Shown in pieces: positions 26,007-34,977 of a DNA stretch of 64,000 nucleotides. The notes under the pieces are model-generated. The model did no database searches. It was not told where the DNA came from and saw only the letters and a list, made by a program, of their open reading frames with translations. Position 1 is the first letter of the stretch; every line of letters starts with the position of its first letter. This stretch comes from Sphingobacterium sp. UBA5670 (GTDB taxonomy: Bacteria > Bacteroidota > Bacteroidia > Sphingobacteriales > Sphingobacteriaceae): positions 422,034 through 486,033 of the forward strand of contig NZ_DIIM01000005.1 in NCBI RefSeq assembly GCF_002420705.1, in the 5' to 3' direction. The translations under genes were made by a program, and so were the position numbers.

Positions 26007-27404
26007 TTAGATCAACTCTCTTACATCTGTTACTTTACCTGTTACTGCCGCTGCTGCTGCTGTCAAAGGAGATACCAGCATGGTGCGGGCATTCGGTCCC
26101 TGACGCCCTTCGAAATTTCTATTTGAAGTCGAAACGCAATATTTACCAGCAGGGATCTTATCTTCGTTCATACCTAAACATGCCGAACATCCTGGTTCAC
26201 GTAGCTGGAATCCTGCCGCTTCAAATATTTTATCCAAGCCTTCTTCTTTAGCTTGTTTTTCTACTTGTTTTGAGCCTGGTACAATCCATACTTCAACGTC
26301 TTGAGCTTTTTGTTTGCCTTGGACGAATGAAGCTACTTCACGTAAATCTTCAATACGGGAATTGGTACAACTTCCGATGAAAACATAATCAACACGGTTA
26401 CCTAGTACGACAGAATCATCTTTAAAGCCCATGTAATCCAATGCTTTTTGGTACGATGGTCTTTCTGATTCCGGTTGTGCGTTAGTAGCAGGGATATGTT
26501 CTGCGATACCCATACCCATGCCAGGATTAGTACCGTACGTAATCATTGGCGCAATGTCAGCTGCGTCAAAAGTCAATACTTTATCAAAGATGGCATCTTC
26601 GTCAGAATATAATGTTTTCCAGTAGGCAAGAGCCTTGTCCCATTCTTCACCTTTCGGTGCGAATTCACGGCCTTCCACATAGTCAAAAGTGATTTGATCC
26701 GGAGCAATTAAGCCTCCGCGAGCTCCCATTTCTATACTCATGTTACAGATGGTCATACGCGCTTCCATGCTTAATGAGCGGATTGCTGAACCAGCATATT
26801 CTATAAAGTAACCTGTACCACCCGCAGCAGAAATTTTGGAGATGATATATAGGATGATATCTTTTGCTCCAACACCTTTTTGAAGGGTGCCGTTAACTTC
26901 GATTTTCATTGTTTTTGGCTTCGACTGCAATAAACATTGTGTAGCGAAGACCTGTTCAACTTGAGAGGTTCCGATACCAAAAGCAATAGCTCCAAAAGCA
27001 CCATGCGTGGAGGTATGGCTATCGCCACACACCATTGTTTTACCCGGTAGGGTAATACCCAGCTCCGGACCAATAACGTGTACAATCCCTTGGTATGGAT
27101 GCCCCAAACCATATAATTCAATGCCAAATTCAGCACAATTTTTGGTGAGCATATCAACTTGATAACGGGATAGCTCTTCTTTGATCGGTAAATGTTGGTT
27201 GAGTGTCGGTACGTTGTGGTCGGCAGTAGCTACCGTTTGCTTTGGACGAAAAACTGGGATTCCTCTTTTGCGCAAGCCATCAAAAGCTTGAGGTGAAGTA
27301 ACCTCATGAATCAAGTGGGTATCGATATATATAATATCCGGAAACCCTTCTTCACGTTTGACGACGTGAGCATCCCAAATCTTTTCTACTAATGTTTTTG
27401 ACAT
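26007..27404 (-). CDS. leuC: 3-isopropylmalate dehydratase large subunit
   Basis: LeuC is a [4Fe-4S] aconitase-family hydro-lyase. The 465-residue protein carries the three cluster ligands Cys346 (F-I-G-S-C-T-N-S-R), Cys406 and Cys409 (E-P-G-C-S-A-C-L-G-M). It also has the aconitase signatures D-S-H-T-S-T-H-G-A-F-G-A and G-T-S-Q-V-E-Q-V-F-A-T-Q. The length and close link to leuD, leuB and leuA exclude homoaconitase or aconitase. It is separated from ilvC by a 135-bp gap holding a perfect 10-bp hairpin. Confidence 0.97.
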   Translation of the reverse strand: MSKTLVEKIWDAHVVKREEGFPDIIYIDTHLIHEVTSPQAFDGLRKRGIPVFRPKQTVATADHNVPTLNQHLPIKEELSRYQVDMLTKNCAEFGIELYGLGHPYQGIVHVIGPELGITLPGKTMVCGDSHTSTHGAFGAIAFGIGTSQVEQVFATQCLLQSKPKTMKIEVNGTLQKGVGAKDIILYIISKISAAGGTGYFIEYAGSAIRSLSMEARMTICNMSIEMGARGGLIAPDQITFDYVEGREFAPKGEEWDKALAYWKTLYSDEDAIFDKVLTFDAADIAPMITYGTNPGMGMGIAEHIPATNAQPESERPSYQKALDYMGFKDDSVVLGNRVDYVFIGSCTNSRIEDLREVASFVQGKQKAQDVEVWIVPGSKQVEKQAKEEGLDKIFEAAGFQLREPGCSACLGMNEDKIPAGKYCVSTSNRNFEGRQGPNARTMLVSPLTAAAAAVTGKVTDVRELI

Positions 27405-27441
27405 TTTTTATTCTCTCTTATGTTATTTTCATATAAATCAA

Positions 27442-27470
27442 GGTGATATTGTAAATGTCTCAATATCACC
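27442..27470 (-). repeat. Intercistronic hairpin between ilvC and leuC
   Basis: GGTGATATTG (27442-27451) and CAATATCACC (27461-27470) form a perfect 10-bp stem with a 9-base loop. No T run follows on the minus strand, so a simple terminator is unlikely. It could attenuate, process or stabilise the transcript between the ilv and leu halves of the operon. Confidence 0.65.
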
Positions 27471-27539
27471 CCGATTTCAATATTCTAAATTACGAAATAT
27501 TCATGATTTTTGGCGCATGTATAATTTCGTTTGAACTTT

Positions 27540-29021
27540 CTAAACAGTTTTAATTGCTTTCATAGCCGTCATCGCTTTACGTAATTTGCGGCCAACGATT
27601 TCTACGGGGTGATCACGTAAAATTTCGTTGATAACAACCAATTGTGCATTGTCAACTGCTGCGTCTCTACCTTCATTGAAGTTCTTACCTACTAAATCCG
27701 TATCAACAGTTTTCATGAAGTCTGCCAACAAAGGTTTACAAGCTTGGTCGAATAAGTAACAACCGTATTCTGCTGTATCAGAAATGACACGGTTCATTTC
27801 GAACAACTTCTTACGAGCGATTGTGTTAGCAATCAATGGTGTTTCGTGCAATGATTCGTAATAGGCTGATTCTGGTTTGATACCTGCTTCAACCATTGTT
27901 TCGAATGCCAATTCCACACCTGCACGGATGAAAGCAACCATCAATGTGTAGTTGTCGAAATACTCTTGTTCGTTGATTTTAACATCACCGGCTGGCGTTT
28001 TTTCAAATGCAGTTTCGCCAGTTTCGGCTCTCCATTTCAATAGGTTTGCATCACCGTTTGCCCAGTCTTCCATCATCGTCTTGCTAAAGTGACCTGACAT
28101 GATATCATCTTGGTGTTTTTGGAATAAAGGACGCATGATATCTTTCAATTCTTCAGAGATCTCAAATGCTTTCACTTTAGCAGGATTGCTCAAACGGTCC
28201 ATCATACCGCTTACGCCACCATGTTTCAAGGCTTCAGTGATAACTTCTACACCGTATTGTACCAATTTGGATGCATAACCAGCTTCGATGCCTTTCTCGA
28301 TCATTTTGTCGAAAGATAAGATCGAACCTGTTTGCAACAATCCACAAAGAATCGTTTGCTCACCCATCAAATCTGATTTTACCTCAGCTACGAATGAAGA
28401 TTTCAATACACCAGCTTTGTGTCCACCTGTTCCTACACAGTATGCTTTTGCTTCAGCCCAGCCTTTTCCTTGCGGATCATTCTCTGGGTGAACAGCGATC
28501 AAAGTAGGAACACCAAAACCACGAAGGTACTCTGCACGAACCTCAGAACCTGGACATTTTGGAGCAACCATGATGACAGTAATATCTTTACGGATTTGCA
28601 TACCTTCTTCAACGATGTTGAAACCGTGTGAATACGATAATGTAGCGCCTTCTTTCATCAAAGGCATGACAGCGTTGATTACTGAAGTATGTTGTTTATC
28701 TGGAGTCAAGTTGATAACTAAATCCGCAGATGGGATCAATTCTTCGTAAGTGCCTACGTTAAAGTTGTTGTCTGTAGCATTTTTCCAAGAATCTCTTTTT
28801 TGTTCAATAGCTTCTTTACGTAAAGCATAAGAAACGTCCAATCCGCTATCTCTTAAGTTTAAACCTTGGTTCAAGCCTTGTGCACCACATCCTACGATTA
28901 CGATTTTTTTACCTTTTAAAGCATTTACACCATCCGTGAATTCGGTGTTATCCATGAATTCAGCGTGACTTAATTGTTCTAACTGCTCTCTAAGCGGTAA
29001 GGTGTTGAAATAATTTGCCAT
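27540..29021 (-). CDS. ilvC: Ketol-acid reductoisomerase, class II (long form)
   Basis: IlvC converts acetolactate or acetohydroxybutyrate to the dihydroxy acid, using NADPH and Mg2+. The 493-residue length is the E. coli-type class II form with a duplicated knotted C-terminal domain, not the 330-residue class I form. The Rossmann motif is I-V-I-V-G-C-G-A-Q-G-L-N-Q-G (residues about 39-52). The metal-binding stretch is K-S-D-L-M-G-E-Q-T-I-L-C-G. It is the sixth gene of the operon, 36 bp after the DinB-like gene. Confidence 0.97.
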   Translation of the reverse strand: MANYFNTLPLREQLEQLSHAEFMDNTEFTDGVNALKGKKIVIVGCGAQGLNQGLNLRDSGLDVSYALRKEAIEQKRDSWKNATDNNFNVGTYEELIPSADLVINLTPDKQHTSVINAVMPLMKEGATLSYSHGFNIVEEGMQIRKDITVIMVAPKCPGSEVRAEYLRGFGVPTLIAVHPENDPQGKGWAEAKAYCVGTGGHKAGVLKSSFVAEVKSDLMGEQTILCGLLQTGSILSFDKMIEKGIEAGYASKLVQYGVEVITEALKHGGVSGMMDRLSNPAKVKAFEISEELKDIMRPLFQKHQDDIMSGHFSKTMMEDWANGDANLLKWRAETGETAFEKTPAGDVKINEQEYFDNYTLMVAFIRAGVELAFETMVEAGIKPESAYYESLHETPLIANTIARKKLFEMNRVISDTAEYGCYLFDQACKPLLADFMKTVDTDLVGKNFNEGRDAAVDNAQLVVINEILRDHPVEIVGRKLRKAMTAMKAIKTV

Positions 29022-29057
29022 TGTTTTACTTTCTTTCTGTTATGGGTTGTTGATTAT

Positions 29058-29531
29058 TTATTTTAATTCTTGTACTAATCTGCGTTGTGCCATGGCGTAA
29101 CCGAAATGAACGTTGTCGTGTCCTGATGTCAGGGCAATGACCTCTTCGATCGTGTCCATCGGATAACCATAGGTCGCCGTTGAAAAGGAGGTGATTTCTC
29201 CGAAAACACCGTTCTCATAGTCAGCAGCAATTTGCTCAATACTGCGGATTGCGATTTCTTTCAATTCATCAACCTCTGCTTGTTCAACAAAGCGGGTTGG
29301 CTTGGTGTCTTTTTTATAATCTTCGTTATAGTTCACCCAAGTCGTATCGGCCTTGATTCCCGTACGGACATAGACCAAGGTCTGTGTACTGACGACAATG
29401 TGCGCAAAATTCCAAATGATATTGTTGTTAAATCCCGCGGGAATTTTGTTAAGCTGTTCAATGGAAAGACCGTCAAGTAATTCAATGAATTTTTGACGTG
29501 ACTTTAAGATAAATTTAAATGTCTCTTGCAT
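29058..29531 (-). CDS. DinB-family putative metal-dependent protein
   Basis: This is a 157-residue four-helix-bundle protein of the DinB/YfiT superfamily. The metal-binding histidine triad is present: His44 (N-F-A-H-I-V), His138 and His142 (S-G-H-D-N-V-H-F-G-Y). Family members include thiol-dependent S-transferases and uncharacterised proteins. It sits between ilvN and ilvC with 14- and 36-bp gaps, so it must be transcribed with the acetolactate pathway genes. No role in branched-chain synthesis is known for the family. Reversed-case naming as DNA-damage protein would be misleading here. Confidence 0.82.
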   Translation of the reverse strand: MQETFKFILKSRQKFIELLDGLSIEQLNKIPAGFNNNIIWNFAHIVVSTQTLVYVRTGIKADTTWVNYNEDYKKDTKPTRFVEQAEVDELKEIAIRSIEQIAADYENGVFGEITSFSTATYGYPMDTIEEVIALTSGHDNVHFGYAMAQRRLVQELK

Positions 29532-29545
29532 AATACTATTAAAGC

Positions 29546-30136
29546 TTACATTGTAAATACATCATCTCTTTTGTCGAGATACTCGTTTTCTACAATTTCT
29601 AGCGATGGTTCCTTGGCTTCAAACTGAACCAATTTGGAATGGAAACCTGCACTATCTTTAATGATAGCGATACGTGCGCCACGGACAAATTCGATCAAAC
29701 CATATTTGGTCAATTCTTCTGTCAACTTATCGATCTCCTCGCGGTGACCTGCAGTTTCAAAGACGATGTAGTCGTTGCGGATCACAACAACATTGGCACC
29801 ATATTGACGTAATAAACGTTCTACATATACTTTTTCATTGACCACATCCGCAGGTACTTTATACAGCGCCTGTTCTTGCCAGATCACTTCATCATTGGTG
29901 TTGTAATAGGCCTTAAGGATATCAATCTGTTTTTCCAGTTGACGACAAAGCTTACGTAGAACATCTTCAGCCTCCGTGATTACGATGGTAAAACGATGTA
30001 TTCCTTCTACTTCAGAAGGGGAAGTATTCAAGCTTTCAATATTGATTTTTCTTCTTGAAAAAATTGTTGAGATCCGACCGATAAGACCGATTGAATTCTC
30101 TGTATATAAGGTGATGGTATATTCTTGTTTTTCCAT
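29546..30136 (-). CDS. ilvN: Acetolactate synthase small (regulatory) subunit
   Basis: IlvN binds valine and controls the IlvB catalytic subunit. The 196-residue protein opens with an ACT domain (T-L-Y-T-E-N-S-I-G-L-I-G-R-I-S-T-I-F-S-R, about residues 8-27, and V-E-G-I-H-R-F-T-I-V-I). A C-terminal ALS small-subunit domain follows, so it is the longer IlvH-like form rather than the short E. coli IlvN. It starts 8 bp after ilvB. Feedback control of the first common step thus appears intact, unlike that of LeuA. Confidence 0.95.
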   Translation of the reverse strand: MEKQEYTITLYTENSIGLIGRISTIFSRRKINIESLNTSPSEVEGIHRFTIVITEAEDVLRKLCRQLEKQIDILKAYYNTNDEVIWQEQALYKVPADVVNEKVYVERLLRQYGANVVVIRNDYIVFETAGHREEIDKLTEELTKYGLIEFVRGARIAIIKDSAGFHSKLVQFEAKEPSLEIVENEYLDKRDDVFTM

Positions 30137-30144
30137 GTTAAATT

Positions 30145-31887
30145 CTACTTTAAACGTATCTCAGATACCGATGTTCCTTGTGCAACCATTGGGAATACAT
30201 TGTTTTCCTTACCTACCATCACTTCCAATAGATATGCTCCGTCGTGATCAATCATGGTTTTCAGGGCATTACGTAAGTCTTTACGTTCCGAAATCTTCTG
30301 ACCGTCGATGTAATAGCCTTTCGCTACAGCAACAAAGTCAGGACTCGTGATATTCACGAATGAATAACGTCTGTCATGGAACAATTGCTGCCACTGGCGT
30401 ACCATGCCCAAGAATTCATTGTTGAGGATCATGATTTTGACTTTTGCACCAAATTGCATAATCGTTCCGAGCTCTTGGATCGTCATTTGTATACCACCAT
30501 CACCGATGATTGCTACGACAGTTTTCTCTGGCGCGCCATACCAGGCACCGATTGCTGCTGGAAGACCAAAGCCCATTGTACCTAAGCCTCCTGAGGTTAC
30601 ATTCGATTTGCTGTTGTTGAATTTAGCATAGCGACAGGTTACCATTTGGTGTTGACCGACGTCCGTTGTAATGATCGCATCACCACCCGTCAATTCATTC
30701 AACACATTGATGACCTCACCCATGGTCATAATATCGGTTTGTGGGTGGAGTTCATTTTGGATGACTTCCTTGATTTCTTCTTTTTCAAGTTCACGGAATT
30801 GTTCCAACCAAGCGGAGTGATCTGTAGCGTTAACCAATTCCGTCAGCATTGGAAGTGACTCCTTACAGTCGCCCCATACAGGTACGGTTGTCTGTACGTT
30901 TTTGTCAATCTCTGCCGGGTCTATATCCAAATGGATTACTTTTGCCTGTTTGGCATATTTGTCCAAACGACCTGTTACACGGTCATCGAAACGCATACCG
31001 ATGGCTATTAAAACATCACATTCATTGGTCATGACATTCGGCGCATAGTTACCATGCATCCCTAACATGCCCACGTGAAGTTTATGATCCGTTGGAAGTG
31101 CACTTAAGCCCATGACAGTGGATGCTGAAGGAATGCCAGTTTTCTCGATAAAAGCTTTGAATTCTTCCTCTGCTTTTCCAAGTATAATTCCTTGTCCAAA
31201 AAGAACAAACGGTTTTTTTGCATTGTTGATTAACTCGGCTGCTTGCTCAACATATTCTTTACGAACTTGTGGTGCAGGTCTGTAGCTACGTACGTGGTTG
31301 CATTTTTCATAACCGAAGTAATCGAACAATTGTAGCTGTGCATTTTTGGTAATATCGATCAATACCGGCCCTGGACGACCAGTGCTAGCGATATAAAATG
31401 CTTTTGCGAGTGCAGCTGGAATTTCAGTTGCGTCGGTGACTTGGTAGTTCCATTTGGTGACCGGTGCCGTGATATTGATGACATCTGTTTCCTGAAAAGC
31501 ATCTGTTCCCAATAGTGAAGCAAAGACCTGACCGGTAACACAGACGATAGGGTTACTATCGATCATGGCATCAGCCAGTCCAGTAACTAAGTTTGTTGCT
31601 CCAGGACCACTTGTCGCAAAGACGACGCCTGTACGACCTGAAGTTCTTGCATAACCTTGCGCCGCGTGGATTCCACCTTGTTCATGGCGCACTAAAATAT
31701 GCTTCAGACGATCCGTATAATCATAAAGGGCATCATAGATTGGCATAATTGCGCCTCCAGGATAACCAAATACGGTATCAACTCCTTCGCTCAATAAGGC
31801 CTCCAATACAGCTTTCGATCCCGAAATTTGTGTCGGAGTTTGCTGCGCTGTAGCGGCCTTATTTTCTGTTATTTCCAGTGTACTCAT
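30145..31887 (-). CDS. ilvB: Acetolactate synthase large (catalytic) subunit
   Basis: IlvB is a ThDP- and FAD-dependent enzyme making acetolactate or acetohydroxybutyrate from pyruvate. In the 580-residue protein Glu69 (L-V-R-H-E-Q-G) is the ThDP activator. The Mg-ThDP motif is I-G-D-G-G-I-Q-M-T-I-Q-E-L followed by L-N-N-E-F-L-G-M-V-R-Q-W-Q, which is characteristic of true acetohydroxyacid synthases. The FAD and three-domain layout are complete. It is followed directly by ilvN and preceded by ilvD with a 118-bp gap containing a 12-bp stem hairpin. Confidence 0.97.
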   Translation of the reverse strand: MSTLEITENKAATAQQTPTQISGSKAVLEALLSEGVDTVFGYPGGAIMPIYDALYDYTDRLKHILVRHEQGGIHAAQGYARTSGRTGVVFATSGPGATNLVTGLADAMIDSNPIVCVTGQVFASLLGTDAFQETDVINITAPVTKWNYQVTDATEIPAALAKAFYIASTGRPGPVLIDITKNAQLQLFDYFGYEKCNHVRSYRPAPQVRKEYVEQAAELINNAKKPFVLFGQGIILGKAEEEFKAFIEKTGIPSASTVMGLSALPTDHKLHVGMLGMHGNYAPNVMTNECDVLIAIGMRFDDRVTGRLDKYAKQAKVIHLDIDPAEIDKNVQTTVPVWGDCKESLPMLTELVNATDHSAWLEQFRELEKEEIKEVIQNELHPQTDIMTMGEVINVLNELTGGDAIITTDVGQHQMVTCRYAKFNNSKSNVTSGGLGTMGFGLPAAIGAWYGAPEKTVVAIIGDGGIQMTIQELGTIMQFGAKVKIMILNNEFLGMVRQWQQLFHDRRYSFVNITSPDFVAVAKGYYIDGQKISERKDLRNALKTMIDHDGAYLLEVMVGKENNVFPMVAQGTSVSEIRLK

Positions 31888-31945
31888 TACGTTGATTTTT
31901 TTATTGTTGATTATTCAGTCTTTTTAGTATTTAGATATTAGATCT

Positions 31946-31992
31946 GAGACATTAAGCGTCGATTGTTTAGGTCTCTATTTGCTTAATGTCTC
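31946..31992 (-). repeat. Intercistronic hairpin between ilvD and ilvB
   Basis: GAGACATTAAGC (31946-31957) and GCTTAATGTCTC (31981-31992) are perfect 12-bp arms around a 23-base loop. On the minus (operon) strand no T run follows. It is probably a processing or stability element rather than a terminator. Confidence 0.65.
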
Positions 31993-32005
31993 TGTTTTTT
32001 ATTTT

Positions 32006-33706
32006 CTATTGATCCGTTACACAGCCTTCTGAGGCATCGGCAACAGTTTTAGCGTATTTGTATAAAACTCCTTTGCTAACTTTTAACGCTGGTTGTACCC
32101 AAGCGGCACGGCGTTGCGCGATCTCTTCATCGGAAAGCAGCACATTGATGCTATTATTCACGGCATCGATCTCGATAATGTCATCATCATTTACAAGACC
32201 GATCAATCCACCTTTGTAAGATTCTGGTGTGATATGTCCTACGACAAAACCATGTGTTCCACCCGAGAAACGGCCATCGGTGATTAAAGCAACAGATTTA
32301 CCAAGGCCGGCACCAATAATCAAGGAGGTTGGTTTAAGCATTTCAGGCATGCCTGGGGCTCCAACAGGGCCTTCATTTTTGATCACGACAACATCTCCTG
32401 GTTTGATTCTACCAGATGCGATGCCCGCTACTAAATCATGCTCTCCATCGAATACGCGTGCAGGACCAGTGAATTTTTCACCTTCTTTGCCGGAGATCTT
32501 GGCAACAGAACCTTTCTCTGCTAAGTTTCCGTAAAGAATCTGTAAGTGTCCTGTAGCCTTAATAGGATCGCTCAATGGTTTGATAATTGGTTGATCATAT
32601 TCCATGATTGATTTAACATCAGCCAAGTTCTCAGCGACCGTTTTTCCTGTTACCGTGATACAGTCACCATGAAGTAAACCTTCATTTAAAAGATATTTCA
32701 TGACAGCCGGAGTTCCACCAAATTGCTGAAGATCTTGCATCAAGTATTTACCAGATGGTTTGAAGTCAGCCAATACAGGGGTTTCATCGCTCATACGTTG
32801 GAAGTCGTCTTGCGTGATGTCTACACCGACAGCTTTACCGATCGCAATGAAGTGAAGTACAGCATTGGTACTACCACCCAAGATAACAATGGTACGTAGC
32901 GCGTTTTCAAATGCTTTACGTGTCATGATATCAGATGGTTTGATATCTTTCTCAAGCAGGGTACGGATATGTTTACCTGCGTCTAAACATTCATTTTTCT
33001 TTTCTTCGGAGATCGCAGGGTTGGAAGATGAGTAAGGTAGACTCATTCCCAAAGCTTCGATGGCAGAAGCCATGGTGTTGGCTGTATACATACCACCACA
33101 CGCACCAGCGCCAGGACAAGTATGTTTGATGATGCCTTCATAGTCTTCGTCAGAAAGATTTCCGCAGATGCGTTGTCCCAATGCTTCAAAGGCAGACACA
33201 ATATTTAATTCTTCGCCTTTGTAGTGGCCTGGAGCAATAGTACCTCCATATACCATCAAAGAAGGGCGGTCCAAACGGGCCATTGCCATAATTGCACCAG
33301 GCATGTTTTTGTCACAGCCAGGAATAGAGATCAAGCCATCATAATATTGTCCGCCACAGATCGTTTCGATGCTATCGGCAATCACGTCACGGCTTACCAA
33401 CGAATAACGCATACCGTCTGTACCATTGCTCATACCGTCGCTGACGCCAATGGTTCCAAAGGTCAAACCCACTAAATCATTGTTCCAAACGCCTTTTTTG
33501 ACGATTTGTGCCAAATCATTTAAGTGCATATTACACGTATTACCATCATATCCCATGCTGGCAATACCGACCTGTGCTTTCTCCATGTCGGCATCCGTAA
33601 GACCGATACCGTAAAGCATTGCTTTTGCAGCAGGTTGCGTTTCGTCTTGTGTAAATGTACGGCTGTATTTGTTCATTGTGTTTTCGCCGTTAGATGATGA
33701 CTTCAT
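32006..33706 (-). CDS. ilvD: Dihydroxy-acid dehydratase
   Basis: IlvD dehydrates the dihydroxy acids to 2-oxoisovalerate and 2-oxo-3-methylvalerate. The 566-residue protein has the Fe-S cysteines in G-N-T-C-N-M-H-L, P-G-C-D-K-N-M-P-G-A and G-A-C-G-G-M-Y-T-A-N, all present. The start at 33706 overlaps the end of ilvE by 17 bp. A second ATG at 33676 (M-N-K-Y-S-R-T-F) lies 13 bp after the ilvE stop and matches where related proteins begin, so either start is possible. It is the second gene of the operon. Confidence 0.96.
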   Translation of the reverse strand: MKSSSNGENTMNKYSRTFTQDETQPAAKAMLYGIGLTDADMEKAQVGIASMGYDGNTCNMHLNDLAQIVKKGVWNNDLVGLTFGTIGVSDGMSNGTDGMRYSLVSRDVIADSIETICGGQYYDGLISIPGCDKNMPGAIMAMARLDRPSLMVYGGTIAPGHYKGEELNIVSAFEALGQRICGNLSDEDYEGIIKHTCPGAGACGGMYTANTMASAIEALGMSLPYSSSNPAISEEKKNECLDAGKHIRTLLEKDIKPSDIMTRKAFENALRTIVILGGSTNAVLHFIAIGKAVGVDITQDDFQRMSDETPVLADFKPSGKYLMQDLQQFGGTPAVMKYLLNEGLLHGDCITVTGKTVAENLADVKSIMEYDQPIIKPLSDPIKATGHLQILYGNLAEKGSVAKISGKEGEKFTGPARVFDGEHDLVAGIASGRIKPGDVVVIKNEGPVGAPGMPEMLKPTSLIIGAGLGKSVALITDGRFSGGTHGFVVGHITPESYKGGLIGLVNDDDIIEIDAVNNSINVLLSDEEIAQRRAAWVQPALKVSKGVLYKYAKTVADASEGCVTDQ

Positions 33707-34580
33707 AATTTTCGTTCTCTAATACTAAATTTTTATATCTTCTTTGGATTGATGCACCGATGCTATGTTCCCACGCTTCTTTATAGATGACATCATCGAC
33801 TTGTTTGATTCCGATTATTTCTGCGGCGGTCCCACATAAGAAGGCGCTATCTGCAGTATAAATATCTTCTACGGTCAGTTGCTTTTCAACGACTTCGAAA
33901 TTCAGTTTTTTGCAGATGTTTTTTACGGTCTGGCGTGTAATGCCCGGGAAGATATTCTTCGTGGGCGGTGTATAGATTTTGAAATCCTTTTCGATGAAAA
34001 TATTTTCACTGGACGCTTGGGCAACGTAACCTTCATGGTCGAGCATTAATGCTTCGTCATAACCTTTTTTGATGGCTTCTGTTGTAGCAAGAATAGAGTT
34101 AACGTACTGTCCAGAGATCTTCGAATCAATTTTAAACGACTTTGGATTAGGTCTTTTGATGTCGGAAATACATACGCGTAATAAGTTTTGGCCAAGATAT
34201 GGTCCCCATTCCCATGCGGCAATCATGATGTTTGCTTCGGTTGATGAGGTGAGGTGCATATTCGAACCTGTCAATACCAACGGACGTATGTAGGCTTCTC
34301 TTAGGTTGTTGATGGCCAAGAGCTCATAACAAGTGTCGATTAGTTCCCGGTTACTCCAGCGATAGGGGATATTAACCGCTTCACATGATTTCTTTAAGCG
34401 ATCGAAATGCTTATCGGCTTTAAAAATACGAGGGCCATTGTGGGTGTTGTACGCGCGTAAACCATCGAACACGGCATATCCATAATGCAGCGACTGAGCA
34501 AAGGGATCTAATGCAACCTCTGAAGCTTTTTTGAAAGCTCCATCCAAATAAATCAATGTGTTTTTGTCGTAATATTTCAT
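33690..34580 (-). CDS. ilvE: Branched-chain amino acid aminotransferase (fold type IV)
   Basis: IlvE carries out the last step of valine, leucine and isoleucine synthesis. The 296-residue PLP protein has the catalytic Lys154 (D-S-K-I-S-G-Q-Y-V-N-S) and the family pattern E-A-L-M-L-D-H-E-G-Y-V-A-Q-A-S-S-E-N-I-F. The N-terminal H-Y-G-Y-A-V-F-D-G-L-R-A-Y is the class IV aminotransferase signature. D-amino acid transaminase is a related alternative, made unlikely by the operon context. It is the first gene of the ilv-leu operon. Its ATG overlaps the stop codon of a possible 20-codon upstream reading frame. Confidence 0.95.
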   Translation of the reverse strand: MKYYDKNTLIYLDGAFKKASEVALDPFAQSLHYGYAVFDGLRAYNTHNGPRIFKADKHFDRLKKSCEAVNIPYRWSNRELIDTCYELLAINNLREAYIRPLVLTGSNMHLTSSTEANIMIAAWEWGPYLGQNLLRVCISDIKRPNPKSFKIDSKISGQYVNSILATTEAIKKGYDEALMLDHEGYVAQASSENIFIEKDFKIYTPPTKNIFPGITRQTVKNICKKLNFEVVEKQLTVEDIYTADSAFLCGTAAEIIGIKQVDDVIYKEAWEHSIGASIQRRYKNLVLENENYEVII

Positions 34581-34639
34581 AACCCAAAATTTACCTTAGT
34601 ATAATAGTTCCCTTTGTTCTGGTTTTGGTGGTAAATCAT
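34577..34639 (-). other. Possible 20-codon upstream reading frame overlapping the ilvE start
   Basis: A short frame (M-I-Y-H-Q-N-Q-N-K-G...N-F-G-L) starts at 34639 and ends with TGA overlapping the ilvE ATG as T-T-A-T-G-A. The geometry would allow translational coupling. It holds only one each of Ile, Val and Leu, so it does not look like a classical attenuator leader peptide. It may be chance. Confidence 0.2.
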
Positions 34640-34680
34640 GCTATCTCAAGTTTCTATAAAAACTTTCGATTTTCATTTCC

Positions 34681-34711
34681 TCAAGGTAGCAGGAATTACA
34701 ATAATTGGCAA
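34681..34711 (-). promoter_or_regulatory. Candidate promoter of the ilv-leu operon
   Basis: Read on the minus strand, TTG (34711-34709) is followed after 20 bp by TACCTTGA (34688-34681). This resembles the Bacteroidota TTG-N17-23-TANNTTTG promoter with a weak -7 match. It would give an ilvE leader of about 95 nt. The rest of the 397-bp ilvE-atpC gap is AT-rich and shows only the atpC terminator at its far end. Confidence 0.35.
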
Positions 34712-34914
34712 TAGGTAAAGTGCTAATTTTGCATTTAGAATAAAATTTTATTATTTATTTTTATTCAAAATTTTATTTTTAATTTTATGCTTATTTTCGG
34801 TTTTATATTTTGTTAGTCGTATACCGTATTTAAAATTGGTCTACAAGGTCAGAAAATTATTTTTTGTTACAATGGCCAATTTTCTTCCTAAAATGAAGAA
34901 AATGTCAAAAAAAC

Positions 34915-34954
34915 TTTAAAAAAAAAGCTTCCGATATTTCTATCGGAAGCTTTT
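34915..34954 (-). terminator. Terminator after atpC
   Basis: AAAAGCTTCCGATA (34923-34936) and TATCGGAAGCTTTT (34941-34954) form a perfect 14-bp stem with a TTTC loop. It is followed on the minus strand by a run of T (34922 downward). It lies 23 bp beyond the atpC stop codon. Confidence 0.9.
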
Positions 34955-34977
34955 AAATTTTATAAAATCGATTTGAT

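Noticed and set aside
29976..30350. 124-codon open frame on the plus strand across the ilvN-ilvB junction
   Set aside because: Both genes on the minus strand are certain, and the frame has no family features.
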